DNA of 40,320 nucleotides from a candidate division WWE3 bacterium (GCA_016182565.1 JACPGI010000004.1:1-40320), one strand, 5' to 3'; numbered from the stretch's first letter, positions 25,322-33,510 are shown. Notes: generated by a model not told the origin, from the sequence alone. Made by a program: numbers and translations.

Positions 25322-25332
25322 AAAAATATAGA

Positions 25333-25369
25333 AAAATGGACCTGGTATCTACCGAATCAGGTCCATTTT
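25333..25369 (+). terminator. Hairpin terminator of the secreted orphan gene
   Basis: AAAATGGACCTG (25333-25344) pairs perfectly with CAGGTCCATTTT (25358-25369) around a 13-base loop, and the right arm ends in a short T run. Confidence 0.75.
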
Positions 25370-25378
25370 GTAAACCTC

Positions 25379-25407
25379 TTGCATTCATAAAATTTAGATT
25401 CTACAAT
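25379..25407 (+). promoter_or_regulatory. Leaderless promoter of the gene at 25414
   Basis: TTGCAT (25379-25384), a 17-base spacer, and TACAAT (25402-25407), which ends six bases before a GTG codon. It lies directly after the preceding terminator. Confidence 0.55.
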
Positions 25408-25413
25408 TATCTT

Positions 25414-25947
25414 GTGTTGAAAAATTCTTTTAAATATACAAAATATCTTTTGTTTGTTTTGGTAGTTTTTTCTTTAAGTTTTATCCTATACTCTGCATAT
25501 AGTTCATATTATTACAATAGAAGTCCCATTCCCCTTGGAATTCCGCCACGGGACAAATCTTTAACTCAAGATATTTATGAAAACTTTTCGTTCAAAGCTT
25601 TTCGTGATTTTCAGAGCAAATTCAAACTAATGTCTCCTAATGCTGATTGGAGTAGTTGGAGTTGGAAAGACGACATGTTTATGGCACAAGTTACAGAAGT
25701 AAATAAATTAGATGGCACCCTTACACTTGTCTTTTTAGGACCTAAAACCACAGCGTTATCAAACAATATCGTAGTTGAGTTATCGTGTCCTTTAAAAGAA
25801 AGTATATTACTTGATGATCAACTATTTCCCAAACAAATTGGGCTTTTAGTATTTGATCACATTGAATTAGATTCAATACTTTATTCTTTTTGTTTAAACG
25901 AAACTTGTACCAAGATAGGTAAATCTTGTATTATTAGAAATTTTTAA
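25414..25947 (+). CDS. Membrane-anchored protein upstream of the pilus adhesin, unknown
   Basis: A 177-residue protein with one N-terminal membrane helix (YLLFVLVVFSLSFILYS, about residues 10-26) and an extracellular-looking domain of about 145 residues with three cysteines near its end (one in LSCPL, then CLNETC ... CI). The open frame extends back to 25297, but that part would translate the terminator of the preceding gene. The promoter TTGCAT-17-TACAAT points to GTG at 25414 as the true, leaderless start. The next gene begins four bases after its stop, so it is co-transcribed with the tip-adhesin candidate and probably belongs to the same surface structure. No family recognised. Confidence 0.65.
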   Translation: MLKNSFKYTKYLLFVLVVFSLSFILYSAYSSYYYNRSPIPLGIPPRDKSLTQDIYENFSFKAFRDFQSKFKLMSPNADWSSWSWKDDMFMAQVTEVNKLDGTLTLVFLGPKTTALSNNIVVELSCPLKESILLDDQLFPKQIGLLVFDHIELDSILYSFCLNETCTKIGKSCIIRNF

Positions 25948-25951
25948 TTTC

Positions 25952-28402
25952 ATGTGGAAATTCATTTCTTATATAAATACAAATATCTTAAATAGAAACA
26001 GAATGGTGTTTTTTATCTATTTTATTTCTTTACTAGCCTTATCTCAATTTTTTTCTCACTCAGTTGTGTATTCATGCACCTGTCCATCTGGTAAATACGC
26101 GTGTGAGGGTGATACTATGTGCTGTACTGGAAACGGTTGTCCGAGTGCATTGTGTGATGGGTATTGGCACAATAATACCTGTTGTGACTCGAGAGAGAGA
26201 AGCTGTGAAAGGGGAGATTGTATACAAGAGGCAGAAATGTGTGATGAAGTTAAATACTGTGACGAAGATGAATATGGCAGACCAATAGGTTGTCATTTTG
26301 AATACGAATGTTGGACTATTTGTAAAAAGTATGCTGAGGTGAATTGTAGTCCATACCAATACAGTGGTTGTGTACCACCATCTTCAGCTGACACCTGTTC
26401 CTTCTGCCCCACAAACGAACCAACTCAAACCCCAACCCCATCCGTTGTAACTCAGCCTCCATCCTCTACTATAACTCAACCACCATCCTCTACTATAACT
26501 CAACCACCATCCTCTACTATAACCCAGCCCCCATCCGGTCCAGGATGCTATGGATGTGCTACTGCTGCTTGTGGGCAATGTAGTTCCACTGCAGCAGGTT
26601 GGAAATGTGTATGTACTGGTCCTGTAAGTGGTGGTGGTTATTCAAGCTGTGTAGGTCAATATGTAGCACCATTATGCACAACACCTACTCCTACAGTTAC
26701 AACTAAAACTCCTACTACATCTCCTACATACAACGTTGGTTCATGGGTACCGTCAGCTCCTCAATGTACCACTATTAAACCAGGTCCAAGGTTTACTTCT
26801 TGGACGGATAAAAATACCTTTACATTAAATGAGACGATTACTCTTAAATGGAGTCCTCCCGAAACAGATGATCCCAATAAGTGGGGTAGAGGGTGGGGTT
26901 TCTTTGGTGGAGATAGTGGTGGTGATGCAGATGGTGATGGTTGGGGTGAGTACTGGGGAAATTGTTGTTCTAATGTATGGCCAGGTTGCAGTAGAAGTTA
27001 CACAGTGTATCTGGATGCTGGATCTAGTGAAGGTGATTGGAGTCCCCTGTTCGGTAACAAAAATGGGAGAATTTTTTCCACTACAGACACTCGAATTCTA
27101 AGTTATGACTTAGCGGCTTCCACTCTTACCCCAGGAGTACACACTTGGTATGTTGTAGCCCGCTACGGTGGTTCTATTCAGTCTGCAACTCAGCAATTCA
27201 CAGTTACTGGTCCTCCCGGTGCAGTTAAAGGGTGGATTTGGGATTCAACAGGCCAAGCATGCGGCTACTCAGGTAAGCAGGCCAATGAGATTCAGCCTTC
27301 TCAAATTGAAGGAGATATTGCAGTCACTGTAGACACTTATGCAGGCAATTGGGATCCTGCTAACCTTACTACTTCAAGTTATACAGTAGAAGGTGTCCCA
27401 CAAGGACCTAGCAAAGTGCTTTGTGCAAGTATTCCCGGTCCTGTTGATAAGCCGGGTTTTAAATACAATTTGAAATGCTTAAATGGTGCTAAAACCGGAG
27501 TATTTTCAGGATCCTGTGCTTATGTTGACATGCTTACTAGCTCCACAACAGCTCACCTTGGTTATGACCTTGTGTCAGCTGGGTGGTTTCAAGTCATAGG
27601 CGGGGATGTATTTGCAGGATGCAGCAACTGTATAGATAGTATTTCACTAGGCCTTCCTGTATCTTCGGCTGTTCTTGGGGGCTTTAGCGGTACACTTATA
27701 AATGGTACCGCAGCATTATTTGCAAATTCAGATGTCTCAGTAAAAGACTCCACAGGTGCTACCAAGATTACAACCGATTCAAATAACAAATACTATTCAA
27801 AAAATATGGATGAAGGTGATTTTTGGCCCGAGAACTTTACGTTTACTCCCCCATCTTCTGCTACAGAGTTAAACTCTAACTGTAATACTATCTTTTCAAA
27901 TGGAAAATTAAATCCTGACAAAATCTACAAATCTTCATATCAGTGTACTCAAAACGCTATCGCAGAACTTGGGGCAAGTAACTACAAACTAGATAAAGAT
28001 GGAGTTGTTGTTATCTATGTTACAGGTGGTGGTGAGATAGTATTTACCGATAAATTTGTCTCCGAATCCTCAAATAAAAGAATAGTGTTTATATCAGAAG
28101 GGTCTGTATACATTGATGATTCCATAGGTGATGCAGCTCCGACTACAGCTACTTCCCCACACATTCAGGCAAGCGTTCTTGCAAAAGAGTCTATAACCTT
28201 TCTTCATAAGGCAACTCCAGACGACACTACTGTCATTGTAGAAGGCCCCCTTGTCGCAAAAGATGGTTCAATTGATTTTGATAGGGATAGGGGCGTATCT
28301 AATGGTTATCCTGCAACAGTTGTAAAATACAACCCGATCTATCTAAATGCATTTAACTCAGGTATTGGCGAGGTAAGTATTTCATGGGTACTTGGAAATT
28401 AA
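25952..28402 (+). CDS. Large Cys-rich secreted protein, pilus-tip adhesin candidate
   Basis: An 816-residue surface protein. A signal helix lies near residues 18-36 (MVFFIYFISLLALSQFF). Residues 45-150 form a very Cys-rich domain (CTCPSGKYACEG ... CCTGNGC ... CCDSRERSCERGDC). A Pro/Thr linker with four PPSSTITQ-type repeats follows (about 155-195), then a second Cys-rich segment (GCYGCATAACGQC), another Thr/Pro linker and an immunoglobulin- or fibronectin-like part (about 275-425). The C-terminal part (about 540-816) has repeated strand patterns such as RIVFISEGSVYIDDSI. No enzyme motif was seen. It sits directly before a PilX-like gene; in Gram-negative bacteria PilX accompanies the tip adhesin PilY1, so this may be a functional counterpart. 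It is not a PilY1 homologue by sequence. Confidence 0.75.
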   Translation: MWKFISYINTNILNRNRMVFFIYFISLLALSQFFSHSVVYSCTCPSGKYACEGDTMCCTGNGCPSALCDGYWHNNTCCDSRERSCERGDCIQEAEMCDEVKYCDEDEYGRPIGCHFEYECWTICKKYAEVNCSPYQYSGCVPPSSADTCSFCPTNEPTQTPTPSVVTQPPSSTITQPPSSTITQPPSSTITQPPSGPGCYGCATAACGQCSSTAAGWKCVCTGPVSGGGYSSCVGQYVAPLCTTPTPTVTTKTPTTSPTYNVGSWVPSAPQCTTIKPGPRFTSWTDKNTFTLNETITLKWSPPETDDPNKWGRGWGFFGGDSGGDADGDGWGEYWGNCCSNVWPGCSRSYTVYLDAGSSEGDWSPLFGNKNGRIFSTTDTRILSYDLAASTLTPGVHTWYVVARYGGSIQSATQQFTVTGPPGAVKGWIWDSTGQACGYSGKQANEIQPSQIEGDIAVTVDTYAGNWDPANLTTSSYTVEGVPQGPSKVLCASIPGPVDKPGFKYNLKCLNGAKTGVFSGSCAYVDMLTSSTTAHLGYDLVSAGWFQVIGGDVFAGCSNCIDSISLGLPVSSAVLGGFSGTLINGTAALFANSDVSVKDSTGATKITTDSNNKYYSKNMDEGDFWPENFTFTPPSSATELNSNCNTIFSNGKLNPDKIYKSSYQCTQNAIAELGASNYKLDKDGVVVIYVTGGGEIVFTDKFVSESSNKRIVFISEGSVYIDDSIGDAAPTTATSPHIQASVLAKESITFLHKATPDDTTVIVEGPLVAKDGSIDFDRDRGVSNGYPATVVKYNPIYLNAFNSGIGEVSISWVLGN
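26450..26539 (+). repeat. 24-bp in-frame tandem repeat (about 3.7 copies)
   Basis: Units start at 26450, 26474 and 26498, with a partial, diverged copy from 26522. Units two and three are identical over 24 bases, and each encodes TQPPSSTI. The repeat forms the linker between the two Cys-rich segments and may vary in copy number by slippage. Confidence 0.85.
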
Positions 28403-28428
28403 TTGCAAAAATAAAGAAAAGAAAACTT

Positions 28429-29298
28429 ATGGCCGAAAAAAACACAACACCAAAATTAAAAATAAACTTAAACAAAAATAACCAATCAGGCCAAGCGTTG
28501 GTATTTGTCGTTGCAACTATGACTATAGCCTTAGCCGTGGGTGTTGGTGTTTCCCTTAGAAATCTATCCTCTATATCAAGAACATCCCGTACTGATACCT
28601 CAACACGTGCCCAAGCAGCTGCTGAAGGTGGCGCGGAGAATATCCTGTCCAAGGATGACATCACCTTGAAATCCTATGCTGATAGTAGTCCTGCAAACGG
28701 TGTAGACACTACTGTAACATTTACCCCAACTACAAACGATAATGTTCTTGCCGTAGCTGATATTAAGGTCGAATATTTCAACTTGCCAAGTGATCAACCG
28801 TATCTCCCACTTCAAATAAAAAAAGGTCAAATAAATGAAGTAAAACTTGATGGTAACCCTGTAACTGTTTGTTGGTCTTCAGCAGAAAGTGGTATCGGTG
28901 CTGATATATTTTTCACAAGTTATAGCACATCAGGTGATATGGTTAAAAAAGGTTATGCTGATTCTGACCGTTCTGGTTTCCCTTCAAATTATGCATCTTC
29001 ATTTGAATCTTCTAGCAGTGGACGAGATGGGTTTACCAACTGTGCTACCCCGAGTCTTGCTTCAAATGCAACCGGACTTCGCATACGAGCAATCAATGCA
29101 ACCATCAATGTAGGAGTTTATCCTTCATCCGGAACCCTTCCTAATCAGGGCTACAAAATAACTTCAATTGGTAGACTTCAAAACGCACCTCAAGGAAGTG
29201 ATGCTGAAGCTGTAGTTACAGTGATAAGATCATTTACGTTTATGCCCGGTATGTTTGATTTTGGAGTATATTCAGGCTCAACCGCTGACGCCCTATAA
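28429..29298 (+). CDS. PilX-like pilus protein (first copy)
   Basis: A 289-residue prepilin-like protein. After an 18-residue basic leader, QSG is followed by QALVFVVATMTIALAVGVGVSL, which has the pilin-like helix but no Glu at +5. The stretch RTSRTDTSTRAQAAAEGGAENIL is typical of PilX/GspK-like N-terminal domains. The C-terminus reads SSGTLPNQGYKITSIGR ... FDFGVYSGSTADAL, matching the second copy at 33511 (SGTNLPSQGIKIVSTG ... FDYVIFS). I prefer the ATG at 28429 over 28384, because 28384 lies inside the upstream gene and 28429 gives the same 18-residue leader as the paralogue. It follows the adhesin candidate and may cap or initiate the fibre. Confidence 0.72.
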   Translation: MAEKNTTPKLKINLNKNNQSGQALVFVVATMTIALAVGVGVSLRNLSSISRTSRTDTSTRAQAAAEGGAENILSKDDITLKSYADSSPANGVDTTVTFTPTTNDNVLAVADIKVEYFNLPSDQPYLPLQIKKGQINEVKLDGNPVTVCWSSAESGIGADIFFTSYSTSGDMVKKGYADSDRSGFPSNYASSFESSSSGRDGFTNCATPSLASNATGLRIRAINATINVGVYPSSGTLPNQGYKITSIGRLQNAPQGSDAEAVVTVIRSFTFMPGMFDFGVYSGSTADAL

Positions 29299-29359
29299 AT
29301 ACTTAAAATGCGAATAAACCCATTTTGCAAAACCCCTTTATTCTCATAAAAATTTCATC

Positions 29360-29388
29360 TACAATTAATGTGTCTACAAGGATACAAT
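29360..29388 (+). promoter_or_regulatory. Candidate promoters of the second pilin
   Basis: Two TACAAT hexamers (29360-29365 and 29383-29388) lie 90-115 bases before the pilin start. The intervening AT-rich leader ends in a strong GGGAGGTG ribosome site. No gene lies between 29299 and 29474. Confidence 0.45.
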
Positions 29389-29474
29389 TTTTAATAACAT
29401 GCTGCCCAATTACTATTACTTCAAATTAAATAATTTCTTTTTACATAAAAAATTGAAGGGAGGTGTAACTTTTA

Positions 29475-30008
29475 ATGAACAAAAATAACTCAAAGGGTTT
29501 TACGTTAATCGAACTTCTTATCGTTATCGTTATCATTGGTATTTTGGCAGGTGTTTTGATAGCAGTTATCAATCCTGCTGCACAATCCAATAAGGCAAGA
29601 GATGCCGGTGTACAAGCTTCCATAAATAAGGTTGCTTTAGCTACCGAAGGATTTATTTCTGCTTATGGAAGAGCTCCTAACGGTGCCGAGTTTCTCGGTG
29701 GCTTACAAAATGCAGCTTCCTCCGGTGTCGTAGGTGGTGGTTGTACTGCTGCAGATGAACATTGTTTATTTTCTGTGACAGGCAATCCCCTTCCAGGTAC
29801 TGCCACAACAGGTTGTCCGACAGCAAGTTGGACAGGAAACGGTGCTGGCCAATGTTACTTTAGGTATGAAAGAATTGGTGGTGCTGCAGGCACTGCATTT
29901 CAGGTTTACGGGAAGTCATTTGGTATAGCAAATACTGTGTTTAGATATCTAAACACCGATGCTCAAATGAAATCTTGTACTGCTGATGCGACTCCAGTTT
30001 GTCCATAA
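29475..30008 (+). CDS. Type IV pilin, second abundant-pilin candidate
   Basis: A 177-residue prepilin with leader MNKNNSKG and FTLIELLIVIVIIGILAGVL, with Glu +5 present. AVINPAAQSNKARDAGVQAS follows the helix, as in the other pilins. The globular part is Gly/Ala-rich, with six cysteines (C-x6-C near residues 92-99, CPTASW, QCYFRY, SCTADATPVC), allowing disulfides. GAAGGGAGGTG precedes the ATG, with about 11 bases between the GGAGG core and the start, one of the strongest ribosome sites here. A hairpin follows 16 bases after the stop. Separate promoter, strong ribosome site and terminator point to high-level, independent expression. Confidence 0.88.
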   Translation: MNKNNSKGFTLIELLIVIVIIGILAGVLIAVINPAAQSNKARDAGVQASINKVALATEGFISAYGRAPNGAEFLGGLQNAASSGVVGGGCTAADEHCLFSVTGNPLPGTATTGCPTASWTGNGAGQCYFRYERIGGAAGTAFQVYGKSFGIANTVFRYLNTDAQMKSCTADATPVCP

Positions 30009-30023
30009 CGTTGATTTTGGGAT

Positions 30024-30053
30024 GAGGGCTCAGTTTTTTTACGAGCCCTCTTT
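30024..30053 (+). terminator. Terminator of the second pilin gene
   Basis: GAGGGCTC (30024-30031) pairs with GAGCCCTC (30043-30050) around a T-rich loop, followed by TTT. Confidence 0.65.
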
Positions 30054-30149
30054 CCGCAGTGGCAGTATTGGATAAACAGTGGTAAGTGTTTTTTACTTGA
30101 AGTTTTTCTGTTGCTTTGATAAAGACGACTAAATACGCAATCATTACAT

Positions 30150-30668
30150 ATGTATAAAAATCCAAAGTGTAAAATCGAATTAGAAAATGCATTTAAAACT
30201 ACCGTTACCCAGCCACAGTATGGTTTTACTTTGATCGAGATCTTACTAGTAATTAGTATGATTGGTGTTTTATCTGCAATAAGTGTTTCCTTAATTAATC
30301 CTAAAAGTTCTTCTGGTAAAGCCCGTGACGGAGTTCGTATAGCAAATGTTAAAAGTATTTCTGAATCAATCGAGTCTTATAGACAAGTTGAAGGTAGTTT
30401 TCCTGCTACTTCCGATGCAACTACAGCAACTTCAGAATTGCGAAAGGTTTATCTTAGAAAATGGCCCGAACCCATATCAGATGAAGGATCATTAGACGCA
30501 ACTAACTGGTCATATGTATATTTCAATACAGGAAGTGATGGGTTTTTAGTATATTCTCCTAACTCTCTTGGAGGTTGCTATAAGTATCAATCTGACTGGG
30601 GTAAAGTTATGACTTGTCCAATATCCGAGTGTAAAAGTGAATTTTCGCTTGTGGCAAATTGTAATTAG
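30150..30668 (+). CDS. Minor type IV pilin (GspG-like)
   Basis: A 172-residue prepilin with a long leader (MYKNPKCKIELENAFKTT ... PQYG) and FTLIEILLVISMIGVLSAIS, with Glu +5 present. SLINPKSSSGKARDGVRIAN continues the INP-K-RD motif of this pilin set. YRQVEGSFPATSD resembles the GspG region where the globular fold begins. Three cysteines lie near the end. It starts the run of small pilin genes 30150-34362. No Shine-Dalgarno is seen before the ATG, so a leaderless or weakly initiated mRNA is likely. Confidence 0.82.
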   Translation: MYKNPKCKIELENAFKTTVTQPQYGFTLIEILLVISMIGVLSAISVSLINPKSSSGKARDGVRIANVKSISESIESYRQVEGSFPATSDATTATSELRKVYLRKWPEPISDEGSLDATNWSYVYFNTGSDGFLVYSPNSLGGCYKYQSDWGKVMTCPISECKSEFSLVANCN

Positions 30669-30692
30669 TTTGTAATAGTTTAGAATATTTAT

Positions 30693-31241
30693 ATGTTAAA
30701 ACAACTGCCAAATAAAATTCCAAATAGAATTTCAAAACAACTAAATCAAGTTGGCTTTACTTTAATTGAACTTCTTGTGGTAGTTATGGTTATTTCAGCT
30801 TTGTCGGGTATTGTAATTTCTCTTATTAACTCCGGTGGGTTTCGCGATAAGGCAAAAGATGGCCAACGTATTGCAGATCTTAAACAATTACAAACCGCGC
30901 TAGAGCTGTATTTTGCTGATAATAGGGCTTATCCTGTGTCTGCAAGTTGGACCGAAATTTCTGGGGTGGACGCCCTTTCCGCCGCACTTAGTCCGGCATA
31001 TATAAACAAAATCCCGGTTGCAAATAACACAGTGACAGGTTTTAGTACTCCGTGTGACAATCAAGCTACTCAAAGATATACATACATTACCACTGCAACT
31101 GGCACCTCTTATATACTAGCAGCAGTTATGGCTTTAGACTCTTCTGCAGCTGATCAAGCATGCAATTCTCTTACAAATTGGGGCGTAACTGGTTCCTGTG
31201 TGGGAGACTCTATAAGGTGTTATGGTGTACAAAACCCGTAA
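30693..31241 (+). CDS. Minor type IV pilin (GspG-like)
   Basis: A 182-residue prepilin with a 22-residue basic leader ending QVG, then FTLIELLVVVMVISALSGIV with Glu +5. SLINSGGFRDKAKDGQRIADLKQL follows, a variant of the INP-K-RD motif with Ser replacing Pro. LELYFADNRAYPVSASW is the GspG-like start of the globular domain. Four cysteines are present. TAGAAT (30681-30686) ends six bases before the ATG, matching the leaderless promoter pattern, so this gene can be expressed apart from the previous one. The end overlaps the next gene by 20 bases. Confidence 0.85.
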   Translation: MLKQLPNKIPNRISKQLNQVGFTLIELLVVVMVISALSGIVISLINSGGFRDKAKDGQRIADLKQLQTALELYFADNRAYPVSASWTEISGVDALSAALSPAYINKIPVANNTVTGFSTPCDNQATQRYTYITTATGTSYILAAVMALDSSAADQACNSLTNWGVTGSCVGDSIRCYGVQNP

Positions 31242-31758
31242 ACCAACTTGTTTTAGTATAACTTGTAACTTTCCAAAAGGGATGAATCAATCCGGTATTA
31301 CTTATATTGATATACTCGTTACGCTTGGCGTTATATTGGTTCTTTTCACAGTTATATTACTTACAATAAATCCGGTAGATTTTCAAAAAAAAGGACGCGA
31401 CAACAAAAGAATAAGCGATATTTCACTTCTTGACAGGATGATAAGTGAATATAGCCTTGATCATAAAAGTTTTCCGGATAGCCTTAACACTACACGCACA
31501 AGTTCTATCTTACCTTCAGGTAATAATGGTCCCCTATCCAAACCATCTGATGGTTGGATAGATGCAAACCTAACCTCATATAATCCTGTGCTTCCAATAG
31601 ATCCAAAAAATGATGCCACATATTTTTATACTTATAGGCATAATGCGTCTGGTTATGAACTAAACGCGACTTTAGAATATTTGACTGAATATAGTGCAAA
31701 CGACAACGGAAATAATAGTAACGTATACGAAGTCGGCAATGACTTAACCATCCTTTGA
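31222..31758 (+). CDS. Divergent pilin with Asp at +5, paralogue of the major pilin
   Basis: A 178-residue protein. The expected cut site is QSG followed by ITYIDILVTLGVILVLFTVI; Asp stands where nearly all pilins have Glu5. LTINPVDFQKKGRDNKRISD follows, the motif of this pilin set. The C-terminus YELNATLEYLTE ... VYEVGNDLTIL closely parallels the major pilin (YELNTVLE ... WEVGTSLTIL), so the two are paralogues. TATAAG ends five bases before the ATG, inside the preceding gene, so a leaderless start is possible; M21 (MNQSG) is an alternative start. It is probably a minor, possibly tip-located subunit. Confidence 0.8.
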   Translation: MVYKTRKPTCFSITCNFPKGMNQSGITYIDILVTLGVILVLFTVILLTINPVDFQKKGRDNKRISDISLLDRMISEYSLDHKSFPDSLNTTRTSSILPSGNNGPLSKPSDGWIDANLTSYNPVLPIDPKNDATYFYTYRHNASGYELNATLEYLTEYSANDNGNNSNVYEVGNDLTIL

Positions 31759-31776
31759 TGCTACCATAACTATATT

Positions 31777-32349
31777 ATGATATTTGTTGCCCCTCAAAGT
31801 CATAACTCAAGAGTTTTTTATACTTTAGCCTTAAAGCAATCACACGGTTTTACTCTAATTGAACTGCTTTTGGTTGTGGCATTAATTGCTGTATTATCAA
31901 GTTTTCTTATTCCAGGCTTTTCAGGCTACATTGATAATCAAAACATAGTTCAAGCAAACGAACTTTTGAAAAGTGATCTAAGATCTGTTCAAAATAAGGC
32001 CTTAACCGGAGTAGATGCGTCAAGTGGAACCACAAATTATTGGGGAATAAAAATCGCTTCTCAAAATGCCCCCTTTTACTATACTTTTAAGTCTAGCTCC
32101 AATACAGCAGGTGCTTGTGACTCAGTAAATCTTACAACTGCAACAAAAAGTGATGTCTTAATGGGTGGAGCGACCGTGAGGGATGGGGTGAATGCTTGTA
32201 TTTTTTTTAGTATGAAAAATGGTGATGCCAACTTTCAAAATAATAACGGAAGTTCCATGTTTAAAGTAGGCTATGCAGATAAGACTCCGTGCAGAGCGGT
32301 TGAAGTGAATGCAGCCGGTATGATAAGAGGAGTGGAGCTGTGTCCATGA
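31777..32349 (+). CDS. Minor pseudopilin (GspH/FimT-like)
   Basis: A 190-residue prepilin. After a roughly 26-residue leader ending SHG comes FTLIELLLVVALIAVLSSFL, with Glu +5. GFSGYIDNQNIVQANELLKSDLRSVQNKAL has the helix continuation typical of GspH/FimT, where the helix runs into a region aligned with fibre tips. Three Cys-bearing strands lie in the C-terminal half. An extended -10-like TG-c-TACCAT (31759-31767) lies upstream. The stop overlaps the next start (ATGA at 32346), giving translational coupling. Confidence 0.82.
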   Translation: MIFVAPQSHNSRVFYTLALKQSHGFTLIELLLVVALIAVLSSFLIPGFSGYIDNQNIVQANELLKSDLRSVQNKALTGVDASSGTTNYWGIKIASQNAPFYYTFKSSSNTAGACDSVNLTTATKSDVLMGGATVRDGVNACIFFSMKNGDANFQNNNGSSMFKVGYADKTPCRAVEVNAAGMIRGVELCP

Positions 32350-32858
32350 TAAAGATAAAACACACAAAGACTACAAATATACAAAATAATGAAAGTGGTA
32401 TAGGTCTTGTCGAGACTATGCTTGCCCTTGGTATTGGTCTTATCGTAATTACCTCCATGGTTTCATTATCAATCTTTACATTAAGGTCATCTCTACAAAA
32501 CAAACTTATGCTTGCAGGTACACAGACTGCTACACAGCAAATAGAGCTTATGCGTGCATTTAGGGATAGCAAAGTTTCTTGGGATGAGTTTATCGCAGAT
32601 GTTGATGGTACAAATGGTATCAATTGTTTTACTTCAGACTGTCACATGATAGATAGTGGGGTCACAACTGTAGTAGCCGGCGAAAATACTCTAAATCCAA
32701 ATACAGCTGAAGAACTTAAAAAAAGCTTTCGTTTAACCGATCAGAGTGGCGGCGCAAAGACACTTATTCGTGTATCAGTAAACGTGTCCTGGAAAATAGG
32801 TGCTACTACAAAATATGCCCACAATTACACTGAGCTTTCCGGATGGAGGTCAAAATGA
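32346..32858 (+). CDS. Minor pseudopilin (PilV/GspI-like)
   Basis: A 170-residue protein with a short leader ending NESG followed by IGLVETMLALGIGLIVITSM; Glu +5 is present, though Ile replaces Phe1. QKLMLAGTQ-type sequence after the helix and IELMRAFRDSKVSW fit PilV/GspI-like minor pilins. GGAGTGG lies upstream. The start is set by the ATGA overlap with the gene before, and its own stop overlaps the next gene in the same way at 32855, so three minor pilins are translationally coupled. Confidence 0.78.
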   Translation: MIKIKHTKTTNIQNNESGIGLVETMLALGIGLIVITSMVSLSIFTLRSSLQNKLMLAGTQTATQQIELMRAFRDSKVSWDEFIADVDGTNGINCFTSDCHMIDSGVTTVVAGENTLNPNTAEELKKSFRLTDQSGGAKTLIRVSVNVSWKIGATTKYAHNYTELSGWRSK

Positions 32859-33451
32859 AATATAAGTTGAGATTAAAAAACGATAAGCATAAGCCAAACT
32901 TAATAAACCAAGAAGGGTTTACACTCATAGAGCTTTTAGTAGTTGTTTCCTTAATCATAATTGTGGTGGGAGTTACGGGAGATATCATTATATCGCTTGT
33001 ACGAAGTTACAGTAAGACTCAAATTACAAACGAAGTTGAGCAAAATGCCAATTTTGCAATGAATAAAATGGAAAAAGAGTTACGTAATGCCTCCCAACTT
33101 TTGGCAGTTTCCACTGAGAGTATAAGTTTTTCCCAGAAAACCTCTACAGGTGCCCTAGAAACTGTTGAGTACACTGTAGAGGACTCTACAATTTTATCAG
33201 ATGGTACTGCTGGCGTGTATTTCCTTGCCCGTTCTGTAGACGGTGGAGCTAAAGTACCTGTATCAAATTATTCCTATCCAAGTGGTGTAACAATTGTAAA
33301 AGGTATCACAGAGTTTTCTGATGTGAGTCCGGCTGGAGGACCTAGTGTTGTCAAAATAGTTTTATCCATGCGTCAAGTTGGAAATCCAACCGTGCAATTT
33401 ACCCAGTCAACAATTTTGGATTCTACAATTGTGTTAAGAGGTTCTTATTAG
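32855..33451 (+). CDS. Minor pseudopilin (PilW/GspJ-like)
   Basis: A 198-residue prepilin with a basic leader ending NQEG, then FTLIELLVVVSLIIIVVGVT with Glu +5. VEQNANFAMNKMEKELRNAS after the helix is a strong PilW/GspJ signature. I chose the ATG at 32855, because GGAGG (32846-32850) precedes it at normal spacing and it forms an ATGA overlap with the upstream stop; the earlier ATG at 32843 sits before that site. It is expected to join the minor-pilin tip complex. Confidence 0.84.
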   Translation: MKYKLRLKNDKHKPNLINQEGFTLIELLVVVSLIIIVVGVTGDIIISLVRSYSKTQITNEVEQNANFAMNKMEKELRNASQLLAVSTESISFSQKTSTGALETVEYTVEDSTILSDGTAGVYFLARSVDGGAKVPVSNYSYPSGVTIVKGITEFSDVSPAGGPSVVKIVLSMRQVGNPTVQFTQSTILDSTIVLRGSY

Positions 33452-33510
33452 AAAGCTATAAGTCAAAGGCACTACCAAAGTAAAATATCTGCTTAATAAG
33501 AAAAAGTTAA

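Noticed and set aside
26450..26539. Tandem repeats as a possible CRISPR array
   Set aside because: Units are contiguous, in frame and without unique spacers; they encode a Pro/Thr linker.
31759..31776. GspH-like gene as another exact six-base leaderless promoter
   Set aside because: The best hexamer, TACCAT, is nine bases from the ATG, so it does not fit the strict spacing; kept out of the count.
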